From an uncultured Eubacteriales bacterium (lineage in GTDB: Bacteria > Bacillota > Clostridia > Monoglobales > Monoglobaceae): 26,892 nucleotides of DNA. The notes beneath the pieces are model-generated. The model was given only the letters and a program-made list of their open reading frames with translations, did no database searches and had not been told where the DNA came from. The translations under genes were made by a program, and so were the position numbers. Below, piece after piece: positions 7,549-15,180 of the stretch (positions are counted from its first letter, which is position 1; every line of letters starts with the position of its first letter). The stretch is from contig URAN01000035.1 of assembly GCA_900545865.1 (NCBI GenBank), positions 1 to 26,892 of the forward strand. The letters run 5' to 3'.

Positions 7549-9996
7549 ATGAAACGCATATTTGCCGTGCTTTTGGCGGCTTGTATTGCCGTGTGTTCCT
7601 ATGCCCCCTCTGTTTTTGCAAAAAAGGAATACACCGTACCGACCGAAAAACCTAACAGTGCCGGTTTTGTTACGCGTGAACAGGCTGTTGCCTGTTTTAT
7701 AACGGCGATAGGGATAGATAAATTCAGGACTGACGATGATATTCTCGATAAATTTTCGGATAAGAACAAAATTTCATTCTCTTATATGGATGAAATGTCG
7801 GCTGCTGTCTTTTCGGGACTCATCAGCGGCTATGAGGACGGAACATTGAGACCTCAGGCACAGATTACGCGCATAGAGGCGCTTGTAATATTAAACCGTG
7901 CGCTCAGCCGCGTTGAGCTTGGCGATTGGTATGACATTGAATTTTCGGACGTGCCTCAATGGGCATCAAGACAGATAAAACGTCTTGCCGCCGCAGGCAT
8001 TGTCAAGGGATATGGTGACGGATACCTCGGTTCGGGCGACTTGCTCACCATTGAACAGGTAAACACGCTATGCGAGAGAATAACACGATATATGGGACCG
8101 TCGGGCGATTTTTATTCGTATATAAACGCCGACTGGCTCGAAAAAACAAGCCTTTCGGACGGAGCGGTTACAACATCCGATTTGAGCCGAATAGAGAGCG
8201 AACTCAACACCAAAGTCGGTGATATAATATTCTATCTTTATCGGCGGTATTTCAATGACGGAGCCGAGTACGGCGAAAACACGGATGAATACAGAATAAT
8301 CACCGCGTATTCGGCGGCGGCAAATATGGGGCATCGCGATAAGATAGGCTTTGAGCCGATTCGGGAGCTGCTCGATATGATTGACAAAATCGGGAATAAA
8401 GAACAATTATCCGATGCGATAATCACTCTTGAAAAAAGCGGATTTACAACCGTTCTGCCCCTGGCGGCAGATGTGAGCGTGTTTGACTCATCTCAATATA
8501 CGCTGTCCGTTTCGGGATTTTATACAGGCGTATCAGCACAGCTTTTAAAAGGTGACGACAGCGAGAAATATCTCGGATATTACAGAGAATACATTTCCGA
8601 GCTGTTAAAATTAAGCGGTGACGAAAATCCCGATAACACGTCAGCCTATGCCGCGGAATTGTGCAAATCAATCGCATTGGAAAAAGACGCGGCGGCGGAC
8701 AGGGCATCGCTTGCGCAAACGGTTGAGGAATGGTCACCCGAGCGTCTCGAAAAAACTTATTCAGGGTTGAATGTCAAAAAAATTCTGACCGAATTGGGCA
8801 GAGCGGACAAAAACATTGTTGTATACGACCCAAAGGCGACAGCCGCCGCAGGAGCAATATCAACGGAACAAAATATTGATAAAATAAAGGCATATCTCAA
8901 AGCGGCTCTGCTTGACAGCTCGGCGGCATATCTGACATCGGATGCGTTTTATGCATACAGAAACTATAAAAACAAAGTGTTCGGAGTATCGGATAATTCA
9001 ATCCCGGCGGATTATGCGGTCGGAATCACGCGCGAGCTTATGGGTTGGGAACTCAGCAATCTTTATATAGATATGTACTTTCCCGAGACATCAAAAGACA
9101 ATATAAAAAAATTAACACAAGATATTATAGCTCAGTATGAAAAGATAATAGGTTCAAGCGGACGCCTTACACCTCAAACGCGTGCGGCGGCAATAAAAAA
9201 AATGAAATCCATTTCCGTCAATGCAGCTTTCCCTGATGATTTCGGCGAATACATAAATCGCGATTATAAGATGCGCCCGACATCGGACGGCGGAAGTCTT
9301 ATGGAATATAAGACGACAAAGGCAAACTCCGCGGCAGAGAATTTTAAAAAGCTGATAACCGACAACGCATCCGCAAAGCGGGGCGGCTGGACGATATATC
9401 CGTATACTGCCAATGCTATGTACGACCCCGTGTCGAACAGCATAACGATTCCTGCGGGAATCCTTCAAGCACCGCTCTATGAAGCAAGCGCAACTTATGA
9501 AGAAAACCTCGGCGGAATCGGCTTTGTTATCGCACACGAGATAAGTCACGCGTTTGACTCTGTGGGCGCTTATTTCGATGAAAGCGGAAACATTAATAAG
9601 TGGTGGACGGAACAGGACTATAATTCGTTCGGTGAGCTTTGTCAAAAAATAATCGATGAGTATAACAGAATATGCATTGACGGCGAGAATATAGACGGCG
9701 CATTGACTCTTAATGAGAATATTGCGGACATCGCTGCGATGTCGTGTATCATCGAGCTTGCCAAAGACAAAAAATGCGATATGCCGCGAATGTTTTCGGC
9801 ATATGCAAAGACATGGCGAACAAAAAGTACAAGCGAATACCAAAAATATTTGATTAAAACAGATTCACATTCACCGTCAAAAATTCGCGTGAACCGTGTT
9901 CTTTCAAATTTTGACGATTTTGCGGAATGTTATGAAATAACCGAGGGTGACGGAATGTTTATTCCGCCCGACAGAAGAATCAATATTTGGAAATAA
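7549..9996 (+). CDS. Secreted SLH-domain M13 family metallopeptidase (PepO/neprilysin-like)
   Basis: The 815-residue protein starts with a signal peptide (MKRIFAVLLAACIAVCSYA..., cleavage likely near residue 25). Residues ~33-185 form S-layer homology repeats (ISGYEDGTLRPQAQITRIEA and VKGYGDGYLGSGDLLTIEQ), which anchor proteins to secondary cell-wall polymers. An M13 peptidase follows: zinc motif H663-E-I-S-H667 in VIAHEISHAFD and third ligand E723 in ENIAD. The C-terminal SPSKIRVNRVLSNFDDF...IPPDRRINIW is the conserved M13 end. It should act outside the cell as a zinc endopeptidase on peptides. Putting SLH repeats before M13 is less common than free lipoprotein or cytoplasmic PepO. The last zinc-domain arginine/histidine environment looks intact, so activity is expected. 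Confidence 0.9.
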   Translation: MKRIFAVLLAACIAVCSYAPSVFAKKEYTVPTEKPNSAGFVTREQAVACFITAIGIDKFRTDDDILDKFSDKNKISFSYMDEMSAAVFSGLISGYEDGTLRPQAQITRIEALVILNRALSRVELGDWYDIEFSDVPQWASRQIKRLAAAGIVKGYGDGYLGSGDLLTIEQVNTLCERITRYMGPSGDFYSYINADWLEKTSLSDGAVTTSDLSRIESELNTKVGDIIFYLYRRYFNDGAEYGENTDEYRIITAYSAAANMGHRDKIGFEPIRELLDMIDKIGNKEQLSDAIITLEKSGFTTVLPLAADVSVFDSSQYTLSVSGFYTGVSAQLLKGDDSEKYLGYYREYISELLKLSGDENPDNTSAYAAELCKSIALEKDAAADRASLAQTVEEWSPERLEKTYSGLNVKKILTELGRADKNIVVYDPKATAAAGAISTEQNIDKIKAYLKAALLDSSAAYLTSDAFYAYRNYKNKVFGVSDNSIPADYAVGITRELMGWELSNLYIDMYFPETSKDNIKKLTQDIIAQYEKIIGSSGRLTPQTRAAAIKKMKSISVNAAFPDDFGEYINRDYKMRPTSDGGSLMEYKTTKANSAAENFKKLITDNASAKRGGWTIYPYTANAMYDPVSNSITIPAGILQAPLYEASATYEENLGGIGFVIAHEISHAFDSVGAYFDESGNINKWWTEQDYNSFGELCQKIIDEYNRICIDGENIDGALTLNENIADIAAMSCIIELAKDKKCDMPRMFSAYAKTWRTKSTSEYQKYLIKTDSHSPSKIRVNRVLSNFDDFAECYEITEGDGMFIPPDRRINIWK

Positions 9997-10029
9997 GTTC
10001 GAAATTGATTGGAAAGCAAGGTCATGATT

Positions 10030-10989
10030 ATGAAGATTACTTTTCTCGATGCGGCAACGCTCGGCGAGGATATAAAAGATATAATATATGATAAATTCGG
10101 CGTTTTCGGCGAGGTAACCCTTTTGAACACAGCAGCGCCGACCGATGTTTTAAAAGCGGCGGCGGACAGTGATGTTCTTGTGGTAAACAAAATAAAAATA
10201 AATTCGGAAACGCTTGGTGCGAACCCAAAGATTTCGCTTGTGTGCGTTGCGGCAACGGGATTTGACAACATTGACCTTGAATATTGCAAGAACCGCAAAA
10301 TTGCCGTATGCAACGTCCGCGGATATTCAACATACAGCGTGGCACAGATTACCGTTGCGGCGGTGCTGTCTCTGACCTGCAAAATGCCGCAATATAACGA
10401 ATATGTCAAAAGCGGCAGATATACCGAAAGCGGCATTGCGAATCGGCTTGTGCCCGTATATCACGAACTGTTCGGCAAGGTATGGGGTATTGTCGGCGCA
10501 GGCAATATCGGAAGGCAAGTGGCAAAGATTGCCGAGGCTCTCGGCTGTCGCGTAATAGTCTGTAAACGGACACCCGTTTCGGATATGGAATGTGTCAATA
10601 TCGATACGCTTTGCAAAACGGCGGATATTATATCCGTGCATACGCCGCTGACCGACGAAACAAGAGGTTTAATCAGCCGTGAAAGAATTGCATTAATGAA
10701 AAAAGACGCAATTTTTGTCAATATGGCACGCGGTGCGATTGCGGACGAACAAGCCCTTACCGAGGCGATTGAGCAAAATCGTCTCGGCGGGCTCGGGATA
10801 GATGTGTATTCAAAAGAACCTCTGCCGAAAGAGCATCCGTATAATCGGATTTTGAACAATCCGAACACCTGCTTTACTCCGCATAATGCGTGGGGCGCAT
10901 ACGAAGCACGTGTAAGGTGCTTGGATATTATAGCGAAAAATATTTCTTCGTACCTAAACGGCGGTACGGATAACAGAGTTGATATTTAA
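10030..10989 (+). CDS. D-2-hydroxyacid dehydrogenase (glycerate dehydrogenase/hydroxypyruvate reductase-like)
   Basis: The 319-residue protein has the NAD-binding motif G156-A-G-N-I-G and the catalytic triad of the family: R234 (NMARGAI), E263 (YSKEP) and H285 (TPHNAWG). It interconverts a 2-hydroxyacid and a 2-ketoacid with NAD(P)H; the MKITFLDA start and the substrate-domain pattern (VCVAATGFDNIDLEYC) recall glycerate dehydrogenases, though substrate cannot be fixed from sequence. I chose the ATG at 10030, eight bases after AAGG; ATG 10024 and TTG 10009 are in frame but fit the ribosome site less well. It lies 33 bases after the peptidase gene in the same direction, possibly co-transcribed. 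Confidence 0.85.
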   Translation: MKITFLDAATLGEDIKDIIYDKFGVFGEVTLLNTAAPTDVLKAAADSDVLVVNKIKINSETLGANPKISLVCVAATGFDNIDLEYCKNRKIAVCNVRGYSTYSVAQITVAAVLSLTCKMPQYNEYVKSGRYTESGIANRLVPVYHELFGKVWGIVGAGNIGRQVAKIAEALGCRVIVCKRTPVSDMECVNIDTLCKTADIISVHTPLTDETRGLISRERIALMKKDAIFVNMARGAIADEQALTEAIEQNRLGGLGIDVYSKEPLPKEHPYNRILNNPNTCFTPHNAWGAYEARVRCLDIIAKNISSYLNGGTDNRVDI

Positions 10990-11000
10990 AAAATTTACTT

Positions 11001-11104
11001 AAATGCACATGAGCATTTTAATCTCTTATCATTCCTTGCCCTGCGGATAAGAGAAATTTTATTATACTTGGTGCCGGTGCAGGGCGGCGGAATGGAGATT
11101 AAAA
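11001..11104 (+). promoter_or_regulatory. Structured 5' leader with pseudoknot, copy B
   Basis: The second copy of the element at 436-538. Hairpin 1 pairs AAATGC (11001-11006) with GCATTT (11013-11018). Hairpin 2 pairs TCTCTTATC (11022-11030) with GATAAGAGA (11046-11054). Loop bases GCCCTGC (11038-11044) are complementary to GCAGGGC (11079-11085), and CATTCC (11030-11035) to GGAATG (11089-11094), which abuts the GGAG Shine-Dalgarno at 11094-11097. In copy A hairpin 1 keeps pairing through a U-G wobble. The linker 11055-11070 is not conserved, as expected for an RNA whose pairing rather than spacing sequence matters. No promoter is evident inside it. Confidence 0.7.
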
Positions 11105-11593
11105 ATGAACAGAGTGGACAAAAACAATTATTATCTCGATATAGCCGATACGGTTGCCGAGAGAGGAACGTGTCTTAGGCGTAATTTCGGCGCAATCATC
11201 GTCAAAAACGATGAAATCGTATCAACGGGTTATGTCGGTGCGCCGAGGGGCAGAGCGAATTGTTCCGACCTCGGATACTGTACAAGGGAAAAACTTAAAA
11301 TTCCGCGCGGCGAAAGATACGAGCTTTGCCGCAGCGTTCACGCCGAAGCGAACTGTATCATTTCGGCGGCACGCCGTGACACGATAGGCGCAGCGTTATA
11401 TCTTGTCGGCCGTGATGTAAAAACAGGCGAACTTGTTTCAAATGCCTGTTGCTGTTCGATGTGCAAACGTATGGTGATAAATGCAGGTATAGAAAGAGTC
11501 ATTGTCCGCAACACACCGACCGAATATACGGTTTACGATGTTCAAAACTGGATTGACAATGACGAATCACTTTCGGGAACACTCGGATATTAA
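11105..11593 (+). CDS. Deoxycytidylate (dCMP) deaminase family protein
   Basis: The 162-residue protein has the cytidine/dCMP deaminase zinc site: H79-A-E81 (HAEANCI, with E81 as proton shuttle) and C117-S-M-C120 (CSMCKRMVINAGI). It most likely deaminates dCMP to dUMP for thymidylate synthesis. The residue before the CxxC pair, usually proline, is cysteine here (CCCSMC), giving three cysteines in a row. It follows the structured leader, with GGAG seven bases before the ATG. Members are sometimes called ComEB in Gram-positive bacteria, but no competence genes are nearby. A less specific deaminase role is possible. Confidence 0.87.
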   Translation: MNRVDKNNYYLDIADTVAERGTCLRRNFGAIIVKNDEIVSTGYVGAPRGRANCSDLGYCTREKLKIPRGERYELCRSVHAEANCIISAARRDTIGAALYLVGRDVKTGELVSNACCCSMCKRMVINAGIERVIVRNTPTEYTVYDVQNWIDNDESLSGTLGY

Positions 11594-11594
11594 T

Positions 11595-11627
11595 GTGATT
11601 TTGTGACCTGTTCGGTTATAAAATCAC
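11595..11627 (+). terminator. 14-bp hairpin after the dCMP deaminase gene
   Basis: GTGATTTTGTGACC (11595-11608) pairs with GGTTATAAAATCAC (11614-11627) with two G-U pairs and a 5-nt loop. It starts one base after the stop codon. The U-tract is weak, so termination efficiency is uncertain; it may instead protect the 3' end. Confidence 0.5.
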
Positions 11628-11664
11628 TGATTATATTCATAATATAGAGGAAACGGGATAATTT

Positions 11665-12810
11665 ATGAAACTTTCTATACTTGGCTCAACAGGCTCAATC
11701 GGAACACAGGCTCTTGAGGTCGTGCGCGACCTCAAAGGAATATTTGACATAGATGTCATCGCCGTATCGGGAAACTCAAATATCGATTTGCTCGAAAGTC
11801 AAATCCGCGAGTTTAACCCCAAATATGCGGCGGTGTCGGACGAACAGGCCGCAAAGCGGCTTGAAATTGCGGTTGCGGATACCGGGTGCAAGGTCTTATC
11901 GGGACGTGACGGACTTTGTTATATTGCGGCACAGACCGATGCGGATATGGTTTTATCATCGATTGTCGGTTTTGCCGGACTTGTACCGACAATGAATGCG
12001 ATTGCCGCAGGCAAGGACATTGCTCTTGCCAACAAAGAAACCCTTGTAACGGCAGGTTCGCTATTTATGGACGCAATCAAAAAAAGCGGTGTAAGGCTCC
12101 TGCCGGTTGACAGCGAGCATTGCGCAATATTTCAATCGCTCAAATCGGGCAGACACAGCGAAGTCAGAAAAATACTGCTTACCGCCTCGGGCGGCCCGTT
12201 TTTCGGCAAAGAGCGAAAAGAACTTAAAAATGTCCGCAAGGAACAGGCTCTCAAACACCCGAACTGGAGCATGGGCGCAAAGATAACTATCGACAGTGCA
12301 ACGCTGATGAACAAAGGTCTCGAGGTCTTAGAGGCGCATTGGCTTTTTAATGTTGATATAGACAACATTAAAGTTGTGGTTCAGAGAGAGAGTATTATTC
12401 ACTCAATGGTGGAATTCAACGACAAAAGCGTCATTGCGCAAATGTCGGTTCCGTCCATGAAACACCCGATTCAATACGCATTCACATACCCGAACCGACT
12501 TTCGTCACCCGACAAAGAAGTTGACTTTGCCAAGCTTGCCAAACTGACGTTTGCCGAACCCGACGAAAAAACGTTTCGCTGTCTTGCACTGGCAAAGACG
12601 GCTGGGCGCGAGGGCGGCATTATGCCAACCGTTATGAACGCGGCGAACGAGGCCGCCGTTTCAAGGTTTTTGAATGACGAAATCGGATTTTTGGATATTG
12701 CCGATATAGTCGAGAGGGCGATGTCGGATTTTGACAATATAAAAAATCCATCGCTTGACGATATAATTGCGGCGGATGCCGAGGTCAGACAAAGGCTCGG
12801 CAAAAGCTGA
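11665..12810 (+). CDS. dxr: 1-deoxy-D-xylulose 5-phosphate reductoisomerase
   Basis: The 381-residue enzyme converts 1-deoxy-D-xylulose 5-phosphate to 2-C-methyl-D-erythritol 4-phosphate with NADPH, the committed step of the MEP isoprenoid pathway and the fosmidomycin target. Visible signatures: the N-terminal NADPH motif GSTGSIGTQALEV; ANKETLVTAG; the metal/substrate motif LLPVDSEHCAIFQ; SGGPFFG; the NWSMGAKITIDSATLMNKGLE segment (shown only in part) and VMNAANEAAV near the C-terminus. Length is normal for the family. A ribosome site AGAGGAAA precedes the ATG. It is followed 45 bases later by rseP, a neighbour pair common in Firmicutes where dxr serves undecaprenyl phosphate supply. Confidence 0.96.
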   Translation: MKLSILGSTGSIGTQALEVVRDLKGIFDIDVIAVSGNSNIDLLESQIREFNPKYAAVSDEQAAKRLEIAVADTGCKVLSGRDGLCYIAAQTDADMVLSSIVGFAGLVPTMNAIAAGKDIALANKETLVTAGSLFMDAIKKSGVRLLPVDSEHCAIFQSLKSGRHSEVRKILLTASGGPFFGKERKELKNVRKEQALKHPNWSMGAKITIDSATLMNKGLEVLEAHWLFNVDIDNIKVVVQRESIIHSMVEFNDKSVIAQMSVPSMKHPIQYAFTYPNRLSSPDKEVDFAKLAKLTFAEPDEKTFRCLALAKTAGREGGIMPTVMNAANEAAVSRFLNDEIGFLDIADIVERAMSDFDNIKNPSLDDIIAADAEVRQRLGKS

Positions 12811-12855
12811 TTGCACAGCGGTTCAAAATAATAACTTATAAGGTGAGTGACATAT

Positions 12856-13890
12856 ATGATTTTAACAATTATCGGTGCAATAATTATCTTTTCGATAATA
12901 ATATTCGTACACGAACTCGGGCATTTTATCGCCGCAAAGGCGTTCGGCGTTAATGTCCTTGAATTTGCGATAGGAATGGGACCCGCAATCTGGAAAAAAA
13001 AGGGCAAAGAAACTCTGTATTCGATACGTGCCGTTCCGATGGGCGGATTCTGTAAAATGGAGGGCGAAGACGAGGACACGGGAACAGAAAGAGCGTTCAG
13101 CCGCAAAAAACCCCTGCCTAAGATTATAATTTTGTGTGCCGGGGCGGCAATGAATATCCTGCTCGGATTTTTGATGGTAACGGTGATAGTAAGCACTTCC
13201 GCCGTCAAAAACGGTGGCGTTGCATCAACCGTTGTCGAAACGGTCAACCCCGAGGCACAGGCAGCGCAATTTCTTCAACCCGGCGATAAGATTGTCAAAG
13301 TAAACGATACAACCGTTCATATCAAGCGCGACATCAGCTTTGAGCTTTCGAACTCGGGCGGCGGCGAAAGTACGCTTGAATTTATACGCAACGGCGAAAG
13401 ACACAGCGAAAAATTTATTCCAATGGAGATAAAGAATGATGACAACAGCGTATATTATGCTATAGGATTTAATGTAAGGACAGACAGCACGAACATTCTT
13501 AATATCCTACACGAAAGCCTGTTTCAGACGATATGGATGGTTAAACTTGTGTTCGTTTCGCTCGGAATGCTGCTCGGCGGAAAGGCGAGTGTATCGGATA
13601 TGTCCGGACCTGTCGGCGTTGTGTCGGCAATGAACACCGCGGCACAGAGCGGATGGCTGAACTTTTTGTTTTTTGCGGCATTTCTGACGGTGAATATCGG
13701 CGTTATGAACCTTTTACCCCTGCCGGCATTGGACGGCGGAAGAACCGTGTTTGCTCTGATTGAACTGATTTCCGGAAAGGCAGTTCCCGCCGAAAAAGAA
13801 GGAATCGTTCATTTGGTCGGATTCGTTCTGCTCATCGGTCTGATGATTTTTGTTACCTGGAATGACATTTCAAGGCTTATATCGGGATAA
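12856..13890 (+). CDS. rseP: RIP metalloprotease RseP (site-2 protease)
   Basis: The 344-residue membrane zinc protease cleaves transmembrane substrates such as anti-sigma factors within the membrane. The first membrane segment carries H19-E-L-G-H23. A single PDZ domain (~110-185; LQPGDKIVKVNDTTV) follows, then the second membrane motif NLLPLPALDGGR with the metal ligand D293, and a last membrane segment. I chose the ATG at 12856, eight bases after AGGTGAG; an in-frame GTG at 12847 lies inside that ribosome site. It is directly downstream of dxr and probably co-transcribed. The usual next gene ispG is absent; rplM follows with its own promoter. Confidence 0.93.
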   Translation: MILTIIGAIIIFSIIIFVHELGHFIAAKAFGVNVLEFAIGMGPAIWKKKGKETLYSIRAVPMGGFCKMEGEDEDTGTERAFSRKKPLPKIIILCAGAAMNILLGFLMVTVIVSTSAVKNGGVASTVVETVNPEAQAAQFLQPGDKIVKVNDTTVHIKRDISFELSNSGGGESTLEFIRNGERHSEKFIPMEIKNDDNSVYYAIGFNVRTDSTNILNILHESLFQTIWMVKLVFVSLGMLLGGKASVSDMSGPVGVVSAMNTAAQSGWLNFLFFAAFLTVNIGVMNLLPLPALDGGRTVFALIELISGKAVPAEKEGIVHLVGFVLLIGLMIFVTWNDISRLISG

Positions 13891-14031
13891 GTCGAATTAA
13901 TACAGCAAAATTATTCGTTCGTCAAAATTAACAAAAATGAAAATCTCAAGCGAGAACGAGAGAGTATAAGCGAGTATATGCGCGAAAACAAGAGTTTGGT
14001 ATATACTAAATTAATTTTTTCAAAAAAAGAC

Positions 14032-14060
14032 TTGACATTTTCAAAAAATAGTATTATAAT
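14032..14060 (+). promoter_or_regulatory. Consensus promoter of rplM-rpsI
   Basis: TTGACA (14032-14037), 17-bp spacer, TATAAT (14055-14060): exact sigma-A consensus, as expected for a ribosomal protein operon. Confidence 0.9.
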
Positions 14061-14065
14061 AACAA

Positions 14066-14089
14066 GGCATCCTGAAAATACAGGGTGTC
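14066..14089 (+). promoter_or_regulatory. Leader hairpin of rplM, candidate L13-leader autoregulatory element
   Basis: GGCATCCTG (14066-14074) pairs with CAGGGTGTC (14081-14089), nine pairs including two G-U, loop AAAATA, right at the expected 5' end of the transcript. Firmicute rplM mRNAs often carry a structured leader bound by L13. I see the hairpin but cannot confirm a match to the family consensus. Confidence 0.45.
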
Positions 14090-14135
14090 TTAATTTGTAA
14101 AGAATTATCTATAATATAAGGAGGTCGGCATTATA

Positions 14136-14567
14136 ATGTCAACTTACATGGCAAAAGCCAATGAAATTGAAAAGAAATGGTACATCATCGATGCTGCCGG
14201 CAAGCCTCTCGGACGTGTGGCTGCTACCGCTGCTACTATTCTTCGCGGTAAGCACCGTCCGCAGTACACACCCGGCGTGGATTGCGGTGAATTTGTTATC
14301 ATAATCAACGCAAAGGACGCTGTTCTGACAGGCAACAAGCTTATGCAGAAAAAGTGGTACAGACACACGGGCTATATCGGTCATCTCAAAGAGGTATCTT
14401 ATAAGACTTTGATGGAAACCCGTCCCGAAAAGGCTATGGAACTCGCTGTTGCGGGAATGCTTCCGCACAACACTCTGGGAAGAAAGGCTATGAAAAAGCT
14501 CAGAATTTACAGAGATGCAGATCACAAACACGAAGCTCAGACACCCGTTGTCTGGGAACAAGCGTAA
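14136..14567 (+). CDS. rplM: 50S ribosomal protein L13
   Basis: The 143-residue protein carries the L13 hallmarks WYIIDAAGKPLGRVA near the start, LRGKHRPQYTPGVDCGEFV, and HTGYIGHLKEVSYKTLM, then VAGMLPHNTLGRKAMKKLRIY. L13 binds 23S rRNA early in large-subunit assembly. AAGGAGG lies about ten bases upstream of the ATG. It is the first gene of the rplM-rpsI operon, which is conserved across bacteria. Codon use is strongly biased compared with neighbours, as for highly expressed genes. Confidence 0.97.
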   Translation: MSTYMAKANEIEKKWYIIDAAGKPLGRVAATAATILRGKHRPQYTPGVDCGEFVIIINAKDAVLTGNKLMQKKWYRHTGYIGHLKEVSYKTLMETRPEKAMELAVAGMLPHNTLGRKAMKKLRIYRDADHKHEAQTPVVWEQA

Positions 14568-14587
14568 GAAAGGGGACGAATTAGACA

Positions 14588-14980
14588 ATGGCAAATGTAC
14601 AGTACTGCGGAACAGGCAGAAGAAAAAAGTCGGTTGCAAGGGTTAGATTGGTACCCGGCACAGGCGCAATCACAATAAACAAAAGAGATATTGATGATTA
14701 TTTCGGTCTTGAAACCCTCAAAGTTGTTGTAAGACAGCCGTTAGAGCTTACAAAGACCACAGATAAATTTGACGTATTAATCAATGTACAGGGCGGCGGT
14801 TTTACCGGACAGGCAGGCGCAATCCGCCACGGTATCGCAAGAGCTCTCTTGGAGGTTGATGAAGAATACAGAGCTGTATTAAAGGCTGAGGGTTACCTCA
14901 CTCGTGACCCGAGGATGAAGGAAAGAAAGAAGTACGGTCTCAAAGCCGCACGTCGTGCGCCTCAGTTTTCAAAGAGATAA
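14588..14980 (+). CDS. rpsI: 30S ribosomal protein S9
   Basis: The 130-residue protein has the S9 pattern YCGTGRRKKSVARVRLVPG at the start and the invariant C-terminal APQFSKR, whose tail contacts P-site tRNA. It is 20 bases downstream of rplM. The last 12-18 bases serve as the attachment site of the mobile element: the insertion regenerates an intact reading frame, so S9 is not truncated. The operon's natural terminator was displaced to the far side of the element. Confidence 0.97.
   Translation: MANVQYCGTGRRKKSVARVRLVPGTGAITINKRDIDDYFGLETLKVVVRQPLELTKTTDKFDVLINVQGGGFTGQAGAIRHGIARALLEVDEEYRAVLKAEGYLTRDPRMKERKKYGLKAARRAPQFSKR
14963..14980. other. attL of the integrated element in the 3' end of rpsI
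   Basis: TCAAAGAGATAA at 14969-14980 recurs exactly at 26588-26599, and the 17 bases 14963-14979 (CAGTTTTCAAAGAGATA) recur at 26762-26778. The repeat includes the rpsI stop codon. The integrase gene lies just inside, reading toward this site. Confidence 0.75.
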
Positions 14981-15068
14981 CCTATCGACTTTTCACGACT
15001 TCACAAAGCCTTTATTTACGAGGTTTTTGGAGTATTGGGATGTTTTGGAAAGCCGCAAAAGGTGTGCA

Positions 15069-15116
15069 ACAAGTAACACACAAGCGACAAACAAGCAACA
15101 AACAAGCAACAAAAAT
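15069..15116. repeat. Integrase arm-type direct repeats, left end
   Basis: Four consecutive 11-bp units begin at 15069, 15080, 15091 and 15102 with core ACAAGYRAC (ACAAGTAAC, ACAAGCGAC, ACAAGCAAC, ACAAGCAAC). The last extends into a form matched at 14 of 15 positions at 26527-26541. This resembles the DR2 arm sites bound by the N-terminal domain of Tn916-type integrases. Confidence 0.65.
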
Positions 15117-15135
15117 CTCAATTTAACAAGAGTTT

Positions 15136-15180
15136 TAAAAGAGATGTTTTTCTTCGCAAAAGAAAGACATCTCTTTCTTT
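15136..15180 (-). terminator. Strong hairpin between rpsI and int, probably a bidirectional terminator
   Basis: AAAGAGATGT pairs with ACATCTCTTT, extended through a T-rich/A-rich inner stem around CGCA. It begins directly at the int stop codon. On the plus strand T-rich sequence follows, so it may also stop rplM-rpsI transcription now that the native rpsI terminator lies 11.6 kb away. Confidence 0.65.

Noticed and set aside
14963..14980. Insertion in a tRNA gene
   Set aside because: No tRNA-like fold is present; the site is the coding end of rpsI.
15069..15116. Short regular repeats that could suggest a CRISPR array
   Set aside because: The unit is only 11 bp with no spacers; position beside the integrase and a matching site at the right end fit integrase arm sites.
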